Assembly: GCA_965230615.1 (NCBI GenBank) | Contig: OZ246012.1 | Coordinates: 682,001 to 746,000, forward strand | Direction of reading: 5' to 3' | Source of the DNA: G965230615 sp965230615 | GTDB taxonomy: Bacteria > Pseudomonadota > Gammaproteobacteria > HTCC5015 | Length of the DNA: 64,000 nucleotides | Part shown: positions 43,607 to 53,855 of the stretch, one piece after another | Layout: each line of letters begins with the position of its first letter | Numbering within the stretch: position 1 is the first letter of the stretch | The notes under the pieces: model-generated | Seen by the model: only the letters and a program-made list of their open reading frames with translations | Told to the model about the DNA's origin: nothing | Databases searched by the model: none | Made by a program: the position numbers and the translations under genes

Positions 43607-44347
43607 TTATTCGCTATTTTTTTGGCTTAACCACTGACTCATACGGCTGCGTAACCGTACCAGTGCCTCACCATGTATTTGGCATACACGCGACTCGCTT
43701 ACACCAATAACTTCCCCTATTTCACGCAGGTTTAATTCTTCATCATAGTAAAGTGACATCACCAACGCTTCCCTGTCTGGCAAGCGCTTTATCTCATCTG
43801 TTAGGGCCTGTTTAAAAGCGGTTTTCTCCAGGTATTGTTGCGGATTATCATCCTGGGATACAGCACAATTTTCATGATAATCATCTTCATCATCGGGTAT
43901 ATCTAAACTAAAAATACGCGCCCCTGTCGCATCAGCTAGAATGTGATGATATTCATCGAGTGTGATACCTAGCTCCTCGGCAACCTCATAATCTTTCGCA
44001 TCTCCACCTTTACGATTCTCCACCTTACGCATCGCTTCGGTTAATTCGCGCTGTTTACGATGTACTGAGCGTGGTGTCCAATCACCACTGCGTACCTCGT
44101 CCAGCATTGATCCACGAATACGAATACCAGCATATGTTTCAAAGCTGGCACCTTGAGACGCATCATAATTTCTCACTGCTTCAAGCAAGCCAATCATTCC
44201 AGCTTGAATTAAGTCTTCGACCTGCACATTAGCAGGCAAGCGCCCCATTAAATGATAAGCAATTTTCTTTACTAGCGGTGCATGCTTTGTCAATAACTCA
44301 TCAGAGTTTGAGTGATCGAGATTGGAATACATTGCATAGCCATTCAT
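43607..44347 (-). CDS. fliA: Flagellar sigma factor sigma-28
   Basis: A 246-residue sigma factor. Region 2 holds VEDLIQAGMIGLLEAVRNYD and ASFETYAGIRIRGSMLDEVR, and region 4 holds LNLREIGEVIGVSESRVCQIHGEAL. It directs late flagellar promoters with the TAAAGTTT/GCCGATAA pattern; one such promoter is visible before pomA. It follows fleN by 12 bases. The anti-sigma factor FlgM is not in the window. Confidence 0.97.
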   Translation of the reverse strand: MNGYAMYSNLDHSNSDELLTKHAPLVKKIAYHLMGRLPANVQVEDLIQAGMIGLLEAVRNYDASQGASFETYAGIRIRGSMLDEVRSGDWTPRSVHRKQRELTEAMRKVENRKGGDAKDYEVAEELGITLDEYHHILADATGARIFSLDIPDDEDDYHENCAVSQDDNPQQYLEKTAFKQALTDEIKRLPDREALVMSLYYDEELNLREIGEVIGVSESRVCQIHGEALVRLRSRMSQWLSQKNSE

Positions 44348-44359
44348 GCTATAACTCCT

Positions 44360-45205
44360 TTAATCGTCTGACTTAACAAGGCGTTCGAAAAAAAACTCGA
44401 GATGACCGCCAGAAGAATAGTTTATTGGCCAACGATTGATTACATTTGCTAACTTCATAAATGCACTAGCTGACCGACTACGCGGGAATGCATTTACAAC
44501 GCTCCATTGTTTTTGTATCGCTTTGCGTAAATACTCATCAGCAGGTATTACACCAATATGATCCAAAGTAACATCTAAAAAACGATTAGTAACTTTCAAT
44601 AACTTGCCGTACACATCGGCACCTTGCGCAACAGATTGCACCATATTTGCCAGCACTCTAAATTTAGTTACACCATAATCTCTGTTGAGAACTTTTATTA
44701 AGGCATAGGCATCGGTAATTGAGGCTGGCTCATCACAAACAACCACTAATACTTCACTGGCAGCTCGGCAAAAGCGTACTACACTATCAGCAATTCCTGC
44801 TGCAGTATCGATAATCATGGTGTCTATTTGGCCGTTTAATTCATCAAATGCTTGTATTAACCCAGCATTTTCAGCTTGAGTAAGCTCAGCCATTTTTTGT
44901 ACGCCAGATGATGCTGGTACAACCATAATGTCTGAAGGGCCTTTAACAATAATCTCAGATAGTGTTTTTTCATCGTTCATCACATGAGATAAATTGAACT
45001 CAGGCCTCAGGCCCAATACAACATCAACATTTGCTAAGCCAAGATCAGCATCCATTAACATGACAGAATTACCTGCATTAGCCATGGCAACAGCAAGATT
45101 AATGGAGATATTGGTTTTACCAACGCCCCCTTTACCACTGGTTACAGCAATAACGCGGACCGGCTTTTCTTGTGTTACCTTCGATACTCTCGCAACCTGC
45201 TCCAT
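44360..45205 (-). CDS. fleN: FleN/FlhG flagellar number regulator (MinD-like ATPase)
   Basis: A 281-residue MinD/ParA-type ATPase with the deviant Walker A GKGGVGKTNISIN (25-37) and the DADLGLANVDVVLG switch region. In polar flagellates FleN limits flagellar number by opposing FlhF and restraining the sigma-54 activator FleQ. It lies 22 bases after flhF, as in Pseudomonas and Vibrio, which supports a polar flagellum in this organism. Confidence 0.96.
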   Translation of the reverse strand: MEQVARVSKVTQEKPVRVIAVTSGKGGVGKTNISINLAVAMANAGNSVMLMDADLGLANVDVVLGLRPEFNLSHVMNDEKTLSEIIVKGPSDIMVVPASSGVQKMAELTQAENAGLIQAFDELNGQIDTMIIDTAAGIADSVVRFCRAASEVLVVVCDEPASITDAYALIKVLNRDYGVTKFRVLANMVQSVAQGADVYGKLLKVTNRFLDVTLDHIGVIPADEYLRKAIQKQWSVVNAFPRSRSASAFMKLANVINRWPINYSSGGHLEFFFERLVKSDD

Positions 45206-45227
45206 GATTAATAATTCCTTCTTATTT

Positions 45228-46847
45228 TTATGCTGTTGCCGACATCATGATACTGCCATATCGCATTGCCATCGAAGTCTCATCAGGTTGATTATCATGT
45301 CGCCTGGCAAAAGCAACGGCTTTACTGATGAGACGGTGCACTTTGGCACGCTCAATATCTTCTATATTTTGACCATTGGTTGTATAAGTAACAGGCAATT
45401 GATATTTGGAAATTATCGTTAGTACGCTACCCAAACTCGCTGTCTCATCAATTTTAGTGATAATGCAGCCACTTAGGCGGATTGAGGAATAGGCTTTCAC
45501 TGTATCGTCTAGCGATGACATTTGCGTATTGGCTGACATCACTAAGTAATTTCTTATACGTAAACGACGACTATTCATCAGTTTTACTTGATTAAAAAAG
45601 CGTTTGTCGTTTGGCCCCATACCCGCTGTATCAATGATGACCAGCTTTTTATGTTGCACGCTTAATAATATATCGCGCAGCTCCTCATTATTCGCTGCAG
45701 GCATCACACTGATCCCTAATGATCTGCCTAGACTCATAAGTTGCTCATGTGCGCCTAATCGATCATTGTCACTACTGATAAGCACGACACTATTTTTGCC
45801 GTGCCGGGCGGCAAAACGAGCGGCAAGTTTTGCCGCTGTTGTTGTTTTACCAACACCCGTCGGTCCGAGTAAAGAAACAATACCGCCACGCTTGATAATG
45901 TCATCATCTTTAGTTGGCGTTTTGCGTGCCCAAATACCCAAAGCCTGACGCCAGGCTTTATCGTTATCCAGATTAGGCCTGACGTTGGCAATAACATCAC
46001 GACAAAAATCACTGCCTAAACCAATAGCAGTTAATTGCCGTAGCAACTTAGCTTGCCGTGGGCAGCTCTCGGCCCATTTACCCCAACCCAGGTAATCCAT
46101 TTGGCTTTGCATTAAATCTCGCAGCTGATCGATTTCTGACTTAACTGTCTGCATCATAGGCTGCTGTAATTTGATCACTTCTGCACTGTTGACCTTGGTT
46201 TTCTTATTGATCATGTTGAACAGTTCTTTGCGCTGTGCCTCTTTACGCGCTTTCTCACGCGCTTGTTGCTGTGCCTTTAACCGGGCGGCTTTGATAGCCG
46301 CTTTTTTGGCAGCCAAAGCCTCTGCTTCCCGCTTTTGCTGCTCTTTCAGTAAAGCCCTTGCTTGAGCACGCTTTCTATTAGCAAGCTGACGTAAGCGTTC
46401 CTGCTCTTTTAGCTTTTTATACTCTTCATAATCATAGTCATAAGCGGCAGCAGGCGGCTGCGGGGCTTGTGCTCTTGGTGGTGATGACGATGGTGATACG
46501 GCTGGCTGTGTTGGCGCTGTAGTCGCTGCCCGACGATTAGCAAGCTGTGCTTCATCGGCTGAAATACGTGGAAAAACAGGGCTACTTAGCTGTGTGTCAC
46601 TCGCATTATGAAAAGTTGCGGCTACTGGTACAATTTCTTGTTGAGGCTCGGCAGCTTTAGGATTGGAGCTTTCTGCATATTCTAGCTGTTGCTCAATATT
46701 GTCTGAGTCAAAGTCAACAGCTACGACCAACTCGATACCTTGAGGGGTCTTTCGATTCGCCAGTATTACTGCATCATCACCCAGTAATTTTTTAACTTTG
46801 CGAATTCCATGTCGAGTATCCTGTGCATGAATTTTTTGGATTTTCAT
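45228..46847 (-). CDS. flhF: FlhF, polar flagellar placement GTPase
   Basis: A 539-residue SRP-type GTPase. The N-terminal basic domain (about 1-60) is followed by a long Pro/Ala-rich then Lys/Arg/Ala-rich linker (about 75-215, predicted helical and highly charged), and the NG domain with GPTGVGKTTTAAKL (near 327-340), DTAGM and TKIDE. FlhF recruits early flagellar components to the pole. The linker is long, making the protein larger than many homologues. Confidence 0.96.
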   Translation of the reverse strand: MKIQKIHAQDTRHGIRKVKKLLGDDAVILANRKTPQGIELVVAVDFDSDNIEQQLEYAESSNPKAAEPQQEIVPVAATFHNASDTQLSSPVFPRISADEAQLANRRAATTAPTQPAVSPSSSPPRAQAPQPPAAAYDYDYEEYKKLKEQERLRQLANRKRAQARALLKEQQKREAEALAAKKAAIKAARLKAQQQAREKARKEAQRKELFNMINKKTKVNSAEVIKLQQPMMQTVKSEIDQLRDLMQSQMDYLGWGKWAESCPRQAKLLRQLTAIGLGSDFCRDVIANVRPNLDNDKAWRQALGIWARKTPTKDDDIIKRGGIVSLLGPTGVGKTTTAAKLAARFAARHGKNSVVLISSDNDRLGAHEQLMSLGRSLGISVMPAANNEELRDILLSVQHKKLVIIDTAGMGPNDKRFFNQVKLMNSRRLRIRNYLVMSANTQMSSLDDTVKAYSSIRLSGCIITKIDETASLGSVLTIISKYQLPVTYTTNGQNIEDIERAKVHRLISKAVAFARRHDNQPDETSMAMRYGSIMMSATA

Positions 46848-46880
46848 ACTGCATGCCTCCGTGCATACCTTTCACTATTA

Positions 46881-48998
46881 CTAAGCAGCTGTTCGAGGCG
46901 GCAAGTTAATAACTTCATTACCAATATTTGCCACAACGCGAACTTTTTTGTTCTCTACAACTTCATTAAATGCCAATACATGTAAACCGGGTATCGTGTG
47001 CGTAAATAGCTTAGCTAACCATAAACGCAACTGTGGTGTTACGAGCAGTATTGCCGCCTGGCCTTTCGCTTCTTGACGTTGCACAGCATCGATTAATGAG
47101 CTTTGCAACCTCTCAGCAAAACCAGGTTCAAGACCAGCGCCAGACTGCGCACCACTTGTAATAGAATGGAGCAATATTCGTTCCAACTCAGAATCGAGGG
47201 TAATAACCGGTATTTCATCCGTCATTCCACTGACTTGTTGAGTAATCATACGACGTAAAGCCACCCTGACAGCAGCTGTTAAGGCGTCAGTATCTTGACT
47301 GTTAGCAGCATGCTCCGCCAAGGTTTCGGCGATTGTACGCATATTCTTTATTGGAATGCCTTCTTGCAGTAAGTTTTGTAATACGCGTACCAATGTAGCC
47401 ATCGGGATTGCTTTCGGCACTAAGTCTTCGACCAACTTCGGCGCTGACTTAGCCAGACCATCGAGTATTTGTTGTACCTCATCATAGCCAAGTAGTTCAT
47501 GTGCATGCTCCTGCAAAATTTTACTAAGGTGCGTCACAATCACGGTATCAGGATCAACTACTGTGTAACCTAATGTTTGCGCATGGTCTTTTTGTGCCGT
47601 ATCAATCCAAAGGGCTTCCATGCCAAACGAGGGATCTCGAGTCGAAATACCTTCCAACTGACCAAAGATGTTGCCGGAATTGATTGCGAGTAGCTTATCT
47701 GGGTGTACATCAGCCTCGCCTTCAGGCACACCTAGAATTGTAATGCGATAGTGATTAGGCTGTAGATCTAAATTATCTCTAATATGCACAGGCTGAATTA
47801 AAAAACCAAGATCTTGCGAGAGTTTTCGCCTTACCCCTTTGATCCGAGCCATAAGCTGACCACCTTGATTTTTATCGACTAAAGGAATCAAGCGATAGCC
47901 TACTTCCAAACCAACAATATCAATGGTTTTCATATCATCCCAACTCAGATCAACTGATTGGACTTTGGTAGGCTCTTGCACTTGTTCATCTGTACCCGCC
48001 TCATCGATTTTACTTTTCTGATCGAGATAATATGACAGTCCAGCAATGACAGCTGCTGTAGAAAGAAAGGCAATATTTGGCATCCCTGGAATAATACCTA
48101 GCACGCCTATTACACCTGCAGTGACTCTCAGTACACGCTGATCAGATAACATCTGATGTACGAGTTGCTCACCCATATCCTGTGAAGCAGAAACACGAGT
48201 CACAATAATAGCAGTAGCTGTTGACAAGAGTAATGAGGGTACTTGAGCAACCAGACCATCACCAATGGTTAGCAGTGTATAATTATGCGCAGCATCAGCA
48301 AAAGACAGTTGATATTGTGCAACGCCGATAATTAAACCACCAATAATATTGATAAACAGAATCAAGATACCGGCAATCGCATCACCTCGCACAAACTTAC
48401 TGGCGCCATCCATTGAGCCATAAAAATCCGCTTCACGTGCTATCTCTTCACGGCGGTACTTAGATTCCTCTTGAGTTATGATGCCTGCATTTAAATCTGC
48501 ATCGATTGCCATTTGCTTACCAGGCATAGCATCTAAGGTGAAACGTGCGCTGACTTCTGAGACGCGGCCAGCGCCTTTGGTGACAACAACAAAGTTAATA
48601 ATAACTAAAATCGAAAATACTACTAAGCCAACTGCATAATTACCGCCGACAACAAATGAACCAAACGACTCAATAACGGCGCCTGCCGAAGCGGTGCCGG
48701 TATGTCCCTCCATAAGGACAATTCGCGTTGAAGCGATATTAAGCGCTAAACGTAGCATAGTAGCGATCAGCAAAACGGTTGGAAAGGCTGCAAAATCCAA
48801 TGGCCTTAAAGCGTAAATAACCACCAGCACCACAATCAGTGAAAGTGAAATATTAAATGTAAATAAAACATCTAGCGCAAAGGTGGGTAGCGGCACAATA
48901 ACCATCATTAGCATAATAATGACTAATAAGGGTGCTCCCAGGCCATTTTTATTGAGCTCTGAGGCAATTTTGCTGATTCTTTCAACGAAAGTATTCAC
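46881..48998 (-). CDS. flhA: Flagellar export gate protein FlhA
   Basis: A 705-residue export gate with eight membrane helices in the first 330 residues and a FHIPEP loop region (RFTLDAMPGKQMAIDADLNAG, spans about 160-180). A large cytoplasmic domain with EGISTRDPSFGM then forms the nonameric ring that docks chaperone-substrate complexes. It overlaps flhB by four bases and precedes flhF by 33 bases. Confidence 0.98.
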   Translation of the reverse strand: MNTFVERISKIASELNKNGLGAPLLVIIMLMMVIVPLPTFALDVLFTFNISLSLIVVLVVIYALRPLDFAAFPTVLLIATMLRLALNIASTRIVLMEGHTGTASAGAVIESFGSFVVGGNYAVGLVVFSILVIINFVVVTKGAGRVSEVSARFTLDAMPGKQMAIDADLNAGIITQEESKYRREEIAREADFYGSMDGASKFVRGDAIAGILILFINIIGGLIIGVAQYQLSFADAAHNYTLLTIGDGLVAQVPSLLLSTATAIIVTRVSASQDMGEQLVHQMLSDQRVLRVTAGVIGVLGIIPGMPNIAFLSTAAVIAGLSYYLDQKSKIDEAGTDEQVQEPTKVQSVDLSWDDMKTIDIVGLEVGYRLIPLVDKNQGGQLMARIKGVRRKLSQDLGFLIQPVHIRDNLDLQPNHYRITILGVPEGEADVHPDKLLAINSGNIFGQLEGISTRDPSFGMEALWIDTAQKDHAQTLGYTVVDPDTVIVTHLSKILQEHAHELLGYDEVQQILDGLAKSAPKLVEDLVPKAIPMATLVRVLQNLLQEGIPIKNMRTIAETLAEHAANSQDTDALTAAVRVALRRMITQQVSGMTDEIPVITLDSELERILLHSITSGAQSGAGLEPGFAERLQSSLIDAVQRQEAKGQAAILLVTPQLRLWLAKLFTHTIPGLHVLAFNEVVENKKVRVVANIGNEVINLPPRTAA

Positions 48999-50149
48999 TG
49001 AGTCAATTTCCGATTAGCAAGCTTTTGGTATTCATCTGGAACTTCCAGATCTATTGGTTTATCGGGTACTTGAGTGCCATTACTCTGTGCCCGATCCAGT
49101 TGATAAACATAGGCTAAAATCTGGGCTACCGCTAAATAGAGTGCTGCTGGAATTTCCTGATCGAGCTTGGTAGAAAAGTAAATCGCTCTGGTGAGCATCG
49201 GCTCGCTATAAATATGTACTTTATGATGTGCAGCAATTTCACGAATTTTCAAAGCAACCTCATCAGTACCTTTAGCAATCACGCGCGGCGCATTTGCGCG
49301 CCGACCATCATATTTTAATGCGACCGAAAAGTGCGTGGGGTTAATTAATACCACATCAGCTTCCGGCACGGCTTCCATCATCCTGCGCCTAGATATTTCA
49401 CGCTGCACCGCTTTAATTCTACCTTTAAGCTCGGGATCTCCTTCTGTTTGCTTCATCTCGTCCTTAACTTCCTGACGGCTCATACGTAGATTTTTCGCAT
49501 GATGCCAAATTTGATAAGGCACATCGATACCCGCAACCAGTAATAATGCTAGACATAATGCTAATGCTGACCAGAGAATCAGAATTGCCGAATGGGACAT
49601 GGCAGCTAATATCGACTCCCCCGACAGCCCCATAATAGATTTAAATGAGAACATCAAAAATATGCTAGCAACTAGCGCAAGCAATAAAAACTTAGCAAGT
49701 GCTTTTAGCAGTTCAACAAGTCCTTGAACGCCGAAAACGCGTTTCAGCCCTTTCAAAGGGTCAATTCTTTCTGCTTTGAACATCAAGGCTTTGGTACTGA
49801 ACACCCAGCCACTTAGCGCTAATGGTGCCAGGATAGCTGCCACTGTCATAAGCGCTAATATCGGTAATAAGGCGAATAAGGACTCACTGATGGCAAATAA
49901 GAAAATATCTGTAATCGTCGTTGTTTGTAGTAATCGGTCTCTCGATAAACTAAATATTTTGCGTGTAATATTAGCGATATCATTAAGTAGACTTGGCCCC
50001 AACAGCAACATACCCAAACAACCAGTAGCGACTAATAACATCGTACTGAGTTCTTTCGAACGTGCAACCTTACCCTCCTCTCTAGCATCGTTGAGGCGTT
50101 TGAGCGTGGGTTCTTCGGTTTTTTCTTGCCCGTTCTCTGCCTCAGCCAC
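48995..50149 (-). CDS. flhB: Flagellar export specificity switch FlhB
   Basis: A 384-residue protein with four membrane helices and a cytoplasmic domain that cleaves itself at N270-P-T-H273. Cleavage, together with FliK, switches export from rod/hook to filament substrates. The start overlaps the fliR stop by one base, and the C-terminus overlaps the flhA start. Length is typical. Confidence 0.98.
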   Translation of the reverse strand: MAEAENGQEKTEEPTLKRLNDAREEGKVARSKELSTMLLVATGCLGMLLLGPSLLNDIANITRKIFSLSRDRLLQTTTITDIFLFAISESLFALLPILALMTVAAILAPLALSGWVFSTKALMFKAERIDPLKGLKRVFGVQGLVELLKALAKFLLLALVASIFLMFSFKSIMGLSGESILAAMSHSAILILWSALALCLALLLVAGIDVPYQIWHHAKNLRMSRQEVKDEMKQTEGDPELKGRIKAVQREISRRRMMEAVPEADVVLINPTHFSVALKYDGRRANAPRVIAKGTDEVALKIREIAAHHKVHIYSEPMLTRAIYFSTKLDQEIPAALYLAVAQILAYVYQLDRAQSNGTQVPDKPIDLEVPDEYQKLANRKLTQ

Positions 50150-50934
50150 TATTGCATCCTCAGCAACTCTTTAATGAGTGCATAAGATTTTTCCAGCATT
50201 TCAGCAAAGCCAGGCGCAAATGCAGGTAAGGTTAGCAGAATTAATATAAACCCTATTAACATCGTTAGCGGAAAGCCGACAGCAAAAATATTTAACTGTG
50301 GAGCTGAACGTGTCATGACTCCCATGGTGACATTTGTAATCAATAACCCTGTGATAATTGGCATAGAGAGCAATATAGCACCAATAAACAAATTTGAGGC
50401 CCACTCTAATAAGTGCCAGACAAAACCAGCGGGGATACCTAAAGGCTGAATAGGTAATGAAATAAAACTCTGGGCAATCATTGATATTAATATGATATGA
50501 CCATCGTAGGCCAAGAACAGCAAAGTTGAGGTAACAACATAAAACTGACTTACAACGGGTACTTGAATACCACTTTGTGGATCAACCATCTGCGCAAACC
50601 CCAGACCCATGGTCATAGCAATCACTTCGCCGCCTAAAGTGACAGCATTAAATACCAGTTGCACAATAAACCCCATGCTAATACCAATCAGTATTTGATT
50701 TAGCATTATAAGCAAGCCCTGATAGGAAAAGAGCTCATATTGTGGAATGGGAGGCAATGTCACCAGCACCACAAGACTGATCGAAAATGCTGTAACGATA
50801 CGTATTCTCACAGGAATGAGTCGGCTGCCGATAATGGGTGCGATAGCAAACATGGCAGCGATACGCGTAAAAACCCAAAAGACATCGTCGTACCAATTGA
50901 CCAGCTCTTCAATACTAAAGACAAATCCATGCAT
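50149..50934 (-). CDS. fliR: Flagellar export apparatus protein FliR
   Basis: A 261-residue membrane protein with about six hydrophobic helices and the family motif GFIVQLVFNAVTLGGEVIAMTMGLGFAQ, in which the export core contacts FliP and FliQ. It begins nine bases after fliQ and overlaps flhB by one base. Confidence 0.96.
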   Translation of the reverse strand: MHGFVFSIEELVNWYDDVFWVFTRIAAMFAIAPIIGSRLIPVRIRIVTAFSISLVVLVTLPPIPQYELFSYQGLLIMLNQILIGISMGFIVQLVFNAVTLGGEVIAMTMGLGFAQMVDPQSGIQVPVVSQFYVVTSTLLFLAYDGHIILISMIAQSFISLPIQPLGIPAGFVWHLLEWASNLFIGAILLSMPIITGLLITNVTMGVMTRSAPQLNIFAVGFPLTMLIGFILILLTLPAFAPGFAEMLEKSYALIKELLRMQ

Positions 50935-50943
50935 ACTATGGCA

Positions 50944-51213
50944 TTAACCTATCATAAGAGGAATTTCGGTATATAAACGTGTTGTGAAACCAATCAATGT
51001 TTGCAGTATCCAAGGCCCTGCAATAAACAGTGCTCCAACTAATGCAATAATTTTAGGTATAAAGCTTAATGTCATTTCATTAATTTGAGTGGCTGCTTGA
51101 AACATACCTATCAGCAAACCGATAATCAAAGCTGATAATAATAAAGGCGCACCAACAATAAGCAGAATTATCATGGCTTGCGAAGAGATATCGATAACAG
51201 AATCCGCTGTCAT
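50944..51213 (-). CDS. fliQ: Flagellar export apparatus protein FliQ
   Basis: An 89-residue protein with two membrane helices; the motif GLLIGMFQAATQINEMTLSFIPK is diagnostic. It assembles around FliP5-FliR1 to form the export pore. It starts four bases after fliP. Confidence 0.97.
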   Translation of the reverse strand: MTADSVIDISSQAMIILLIVGAPLLLSALIIGLLIGMFQAATQINEMTLSFIPKIIALVGALFIAGPWILQTLIGFTTRLYTEIPLMIG

Positions 51214-51217
51214 ATCA

Positions 51218-51970
51218 TCAAGCCCCCGTATAAAAGCTCGAAGCCAGTGTGCCTAACACCAGCGCCCAACCATCAACTAAAACAAACAACATGAGTTTAA
51301 AGGGTAGAGAAATAATCAACGGTGATAGCATCATCATACCCATCGACATAAGCACACTGGCAACAACCAGGTCGATAATTAGAAAAGGAATAAATAGCAA
51401 AAAACCAATTTGAAAAGCTGTTTTGAGCTCACTCGTAACGAATGAAGGTAAGAGTATTGAATAAGGCACCTGAGTACTATCTTGTAGCGCCTCATGCCCT
51501 GAAATATCCAGATACAACCCTAAATCGGTTTCACGTGTTTGGGCCAACATAAAGTCTTTCATCGGCACCATTGCCTGCTTGGCAGCTTCGTTTAGTGTAA
51601 GCTGCTCTTGTATATAAGGCTGTACCGCAACTGTGTTAATTTCAGAAATTACCGGCGACATCACAAAAAAGCTTAAGAACAAAGCCAAACCGATCACAAT
51701 TTGATTAGAGGGTGTTTGGGCTGTACCGATAGCTTGCCGTAAAATTGCCAGCACAATCACAATACGTGTAAAAGATGTCATCATTAATACAAAGGCTGGC
51801 AAGAAGGTCAATATTGTCATGAGTATCATGACTTGTAATGTCAGCGTATATGATTGCTCACCACTATCGCTTGTTTGCACAGTAATTGCCTGCAGACCAC
51901 CCCCTTGCCCCCAAACATCAAAAGAAATCATTATTAGAAAAACACTAAGAATAATTTTATGTGGACTCAC
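51218..51970 (-). CDS. fliP: Flagellar export apparatus protein FliP
   Basis: A 250-residue protein with a cleavable signal peptide (to about VWGQ, 19-22) and four membrane helices. The motifs PAFVLMMTSFTRIVIVLAILRQA and MGMMMLSPLIISLPFKLMLFVLVDGW are family hallmarks. Five copies form the base of the export pore. It starts two bases after fliO. Confidence 0.98.
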   Translation of the reverse strand: MSPHKIILSVFLIMISFDVWGQGGGLQAITVQTSDSGEQSYTLTLQVMILMTILTFLPAFVLMMTSFTRIVIVLAILRQAIGTAQTPSNQIVIGLALFLSFFVMSPVISEINTVAVQPYIQEQLTLNEAAKQAMVPMKDFMLAQTRETDLGLYLDISGHEALQDSTQVPYSILLPSFVTSELKTAFQIGFLLFIPFLIIDLVVASVLMSMGMMMLSPLIISLPFKLMLFVLVDGWALVLGTLASSFYTGA

Positions 51971-51972
51971 AA

Positions 51973-52443
51973 CTAATCACCTGAAACTGTTTTCTTACGA
52001 AACAGTGAAACTAATGTTTGTGCGTTAATCTCACTGGACTGAGGCTCCATCTCAGCATGCCTATCGGAATGATCTTCCGTGACAGTATGCTTTAACTCCA
52101 TTAAAGTATTGATCGAATTAGCCGTTACCCCTATTAGCAGGGATTTATTTTCCACTTTGATCAGTACTAATTTTTCTTTACTGCCTAACGACAAAGTCTT
52201 TTCTACTTTTAAGGTATCATTGCTCAATCTTTTAAACCGATCCAGGCGGCGGCTAGCCCAGGCCATTACAGCAATAAAAGCCAGGACTAACAGTAATGAT
52301 AGAAAAACTTTGATCAGAGAGATCGAAGAAATAACACTTGGCTTATTTACAGCGTCTACTGCCAAGCTGATATCGGCATATAAACTGCCGAATAATAGCC
52401 CTAATATGTATATAAAAAATCTTGTATATCTCGTGCTATACAT
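51973..52443 (-). CDS. fliO: Flagellar assembly protein FliO
   Basis: A 156-residue protein with a signal-like hydrophobic N-terminus, one further membrane helix (about 43-65) and the short cytoplasmic FliO domain (VEKTLSLGSKEKLVLIKVENKSLLIGVT). FliO helps FliP fold and assemble. The position between fliN and fliP confirms it. Confidence 0.9.
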   Translation of the reverse strand: MYSTRYTRFFIYILGLLFGSLYADISLAVDAVNKPSVISSISLIKVFLSLLLVLAFIAVMAWASRRLDRFKRLSNDTLKVEKTLSLGSKEKLVLIKVENKSLLIGVTANSINTLMELKHTVTEDHSDRHAEMEPQSSEINAQTLVSLFRKKTVSGD

Positions 52444-52493
52444 CCTTGTTACCTCCCAGCACTCGAATCTATCAGAAGATACAAATATAAAAA

Positions 52494-52850
52494 CTAACGC
52501 AGTTGCTTAACGCGTTCCATAGGGTTCACAATATCTGTCAGACGAATACCAAATTTATTATCAATCACAACAACTTCACCGTGTGCGACTAATGTTCCAT
52601 TGACTAAGACATCCATATGCTCGTCAACCATTCTATCCAGCTCTATAACCGAACCTTGATTTAATTGCAGCAGCTCACGTATTGTTAAAATGGTCCGGCC
52701 TAACTCCATGGAGAGTGTGACCTTGATATTTTGCACAACATCAATATTTTTAACGATATCAGACTCTGCATTACCATCCTGCCCATCTAAGTTCTCAAAA
52801 GTATGCTTTTGAACATCAGCATCAGAGGTAACATTCTCACCTGATTCCAT
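52494..52850 (-). CDS. fliN: Flagellar switch protein FliN
   Basis: A 118-residue protein; the C-terminal SpoA domain (about 42-117) shows LSMELGRTILTIRELLQLNQGSVIELD and VNGTLVAHGEVVVIDNKFGIRL. It forms the lower part of the C-ring and docks FliH. The first 40 residues are acidic and probably flexible. It follows fliM by 14 bases. Confidence 0.97.
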   Translation of the reverse strand: MESGENVTSDADVQKHTFENLDGQDGNAESDIVKNIDVVQNIKVTLSMELGRTILTIRELLQLNQGSVIELDRMVDEHMDVLVNGTLVAHGEVVVIDNKFGIRLTDIVNPMERVKQLR

Positions 52851-52864
52851 TTGATATCTCCATA

Positions 52865-53854
52865 TTATGATAGGTTTTGATTTTTATCATGCCAGTTGAC
52901 CAGTTTAATGGCGGCGGCTTGGTTAGACATGCCAATTTTTCCTTCAAACAATGGCACATCTTCTGAATACACTATTGTGAGATCTTTCATCATTATTGGA
53001 ATAAAGTCTCCCGTTTTTAGCATAAGCAGCTCACGTAATGATATGGTCTTTTCTGAAAAGATAGCATTAATCTCAATGCCAGCATCCTGCACTCTAGCTT
53101 TTAAATCATGACGCCAATTATCATCAGACTCAGTATGTTCTTTGCGCACTCCCGACGCCAAAATGGGACGCAATGGCTCTAAGATGGAAAATGGCATGGC
53201 AATATGCATTTCTGTGGTAACGTCATTCATTCTGATAGTAAACTTGGAAAGCACAACCACATCAGATACATCAACCAAGTTCGTCATTTGCGCACGGCTT
53301 TCTGCATGTAAATAATCAAAGCTCAGCTTAGCGATCGGACTCCAGGCATTTTGCAAATCGCTCATAGCATGGCCTAAAATACGCTGAATAACGCGCTTTT
53401 CAGTTTCAGTAAAATCACGTCCTAGCGCATTTTCATTTATCTCACCTGGCCCACCGAAAAAGCAATCTACCACCAGAAAAATCAATTTGGCATCAATACT
53501 AACCAACATCTCACCATTGAGTTCGTCAACACGTACACGACTAATACTGGCAGTCAATGGCACACTATTAACATAGTCACCATATTTAACCATTTGCACT
53601 TCGTCTGCTTCAATTTCCACAATGCGATGCAACAAACTGAACATGGCAGCTTGATATAATTTACAAAAGCGCTCATTGATGACATCTAAGGCAGGCAAAC
53701 GCGCTTTTAACAAGTGCGCTGGTTGATGAAAGTCGTAGTGTGCTACCTGACCTAGAGCACTGGCTTGATCGGTACCAACTGACACTTCACCTGAGTTGAC
53801 ACCTTCTGCCAGTGCCTCTAATTCATCTTCACTGAGTATGTCTTCGTTGGCCAT
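52865..53854 (-). CDS. fliM: Flagellar switch protein FliM
   Basis: A 329-residue protein with the N-terminal CheY-binding peptide region (ILSEDELEAL), a CheC-like middle domain with GRDFTETEKRVIQRIL, and a SpoA domain at the end. It transmits the chemotactic signal to the rotor. It starts one base after fliL. Confidence 0.97.
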   Translation of the reverse strand: MANEDILSEDELEALAEGVNSGEVSVGTDQASALGQVAHYDFHQPAHLLKARLPALDVINERFCKLYQAAMFSLLHRIVEIEADEVQMVKYGDYVNSVPLTASISRVRVDELNGEMLVSIDAKLIFLVVDCFFGGPGEINENALGRDFTETEKRVIQRILGHAMSDLQNAWSPIAKLSFDYLHAESRAQMTNLVDVSDVVVLSKFTIRMNDVTTEMHIAMPFSILEPLRPILASGVRKEHTESDDNWRHDLKARVQDAGIEINAIFSEKTISLRELLMLKTGDFIPIMMKDLTIVYSEDVPLFEGKIGMSNQAAAIKLVNWHDKNQNLS

Positions 53855-53855
53855 A

